From: Desulfofustis sp. PB-SRB1
GTDB lineage: Bacteria; Desulfobacterota; Desulfobulbia; Desulfobulbales; Desulfocapsaceae
DNA: 64,000 nt
Direction: 5' to 3'
NCBI GenBank assembly: GCA_016722945.1
Contig: JAEQMT010000010.1
Span: 699,765-763,764 of the forward strand
Of this stretch, positions 63,742-64,000 are shown piece after piece. The number at the start of each line of letters is the position of its first letter. The first letter of the stretch is position 1. The translations under genes and the position numbers were made by a program. The notes under the pieces are model-generated. The model was not told where the DNA came from, made no database searches, and saw only the letters and a list, made by a program, of their open reading frames with translations.

Positions 63742-64000
63742 ATGAGTGAAGATAAAAACATACAGGACTGCTTGTGCGAGGAGGGAAAGGTTCCCGATAC
63801 GAAGGGCGGCTGCGTCATGCCGGAGGTTACCTTTTCCACCTTTGTCATGTCACTGAACACCTCGGCACTGTTTCATCTGGGTGAGATCCCCGATCCGCGG
63901 ACGGGGGCAAAAACAGTGGAGATCGATCTTGCCCGGCACGCCATCGACACCCTCACTGTACTTCAGCAGAAAACCAAGGGTAACCTCAGCGAGGATGAGG
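63742..64000 (+). CDS. DUF1844 family protein, truncated by the window edge
   Basis: About 86 N-terminal residues are visible. VTFSTFVMSLNTSALFHLGEIPDP and IDLARHAIDTLTVLQQKTKGNLSEDE are diagnostic of DUF1844, a small family of unknown function common in Desulfobacterota and relatives. A CLCEEG cysteine pair lies near the N-terminus. It begins 42 bp after serA and is likely cotranscribed. Confidence 0.88.
   Translation, partial: MSEDKNIQDCLCEEGKVPDTKGGCVMPEVTFSTFVMSLNTSALFHLGEIPDPRTGAKTVEIDLARHAIDTLTVLQQKTKGNLSEDE

Overview
The window looks like a chromosomal segment of a strictly anaerobic, menaquinone-using deltaproteobacterium (Desulfobacterota, most like the Desulfobulbales). This is inferred from gene content: an 11-subunit-type complex I operon without nuoE/F/G, a tungsten-type aldehyde:ferredoxin oxidoreductase, a pentaheme NrfA nitrite reductase, an FmdE-linked metal ABC transporter and a SerA/DUF1844 pair. 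GC content is moderately high, except in an accessory island and in short AT-rich repeats. No rRNA, transposase, integrase or CRISPR array was seen.

Layout. 1-13160 (minus): a truncated membrane protein, an M48 protease, and a complex I operon (nuoA-B-C-D-H-I-J-K, then an extra antiporter-like subunit, an 82-residue membrane protein, a NuoL-like subunit, nuoM and nuoN). 13486-17500: a divergent LysR regulator, then truA, argC, rpsI, rplM and tRNA-Gly(GCC) on the minus strand. 17727-21846 (plus): hisB, a lipoprotein, a TtcA-like PP-loop protein, asnS and ubiE/menG. 21888-25461 (minus): OsmC, a catabolic acetolactate-synthase-like enzyme and an aldehyde dehydrogenase. 25623-30774: an AI-2E/PerM permease facing a five-gene AOR operon (AOR, unknown 195 aa, MoaD-like, metallo-beta-lactamase fold, LysE). 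31068-35923 (plus): an RND exporter, a LolA-like protein and a DUF1302-like outer-membrane protein.

35924-45816 is an accessory, defence-type island: an orphan BrnA/CopG-type antitoxin, hypothetical and truncated ORFs, and a type III-like restriction-modification locus. A RecF-like ATPase and a DUF4276 (Toprim-like) gene sit between mod and res, and a 38-codon stub resembling the start of a DUF2726 protein follows. The mod gene has an AT-rich central segment, which suggests replacement of the target-recognition domain.

45817-51426: FAD oxidoreductase, Nudix hydrolase, nrfA, a GT4 glycosyltransferase and a secreted unknown protein. 52193-54276: a PspA homologue paired with a large polytopic membrane protein behind a very good sigma-54 promoter with two upstream 10-bp direct repeats. 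54499-58104: a metal-chelate ABC importer (binding protein, permease, ATPase) plus an FmdE-family protein. 58218-61643 (minus): gltX-glnS-feoA. 62092-64000 (plus): serA and the start of a DUF1844 gene.

Three kinds of short dispersed repeat are present: a ~140-bp family in four copies (one supplies the start of a coding sequence), a 130-160-bp family with TCGTAAAAA termini in two copies, and a perfect 30-bp inverted repeat that forms the 3' end of truA. The main themes are energy conservation (complex I, AOR, NrfA, menaquinone), tungsten/molybdenum/iron supply, envelope stress and defence. All functional calls come from reading motifs; no database search was run.
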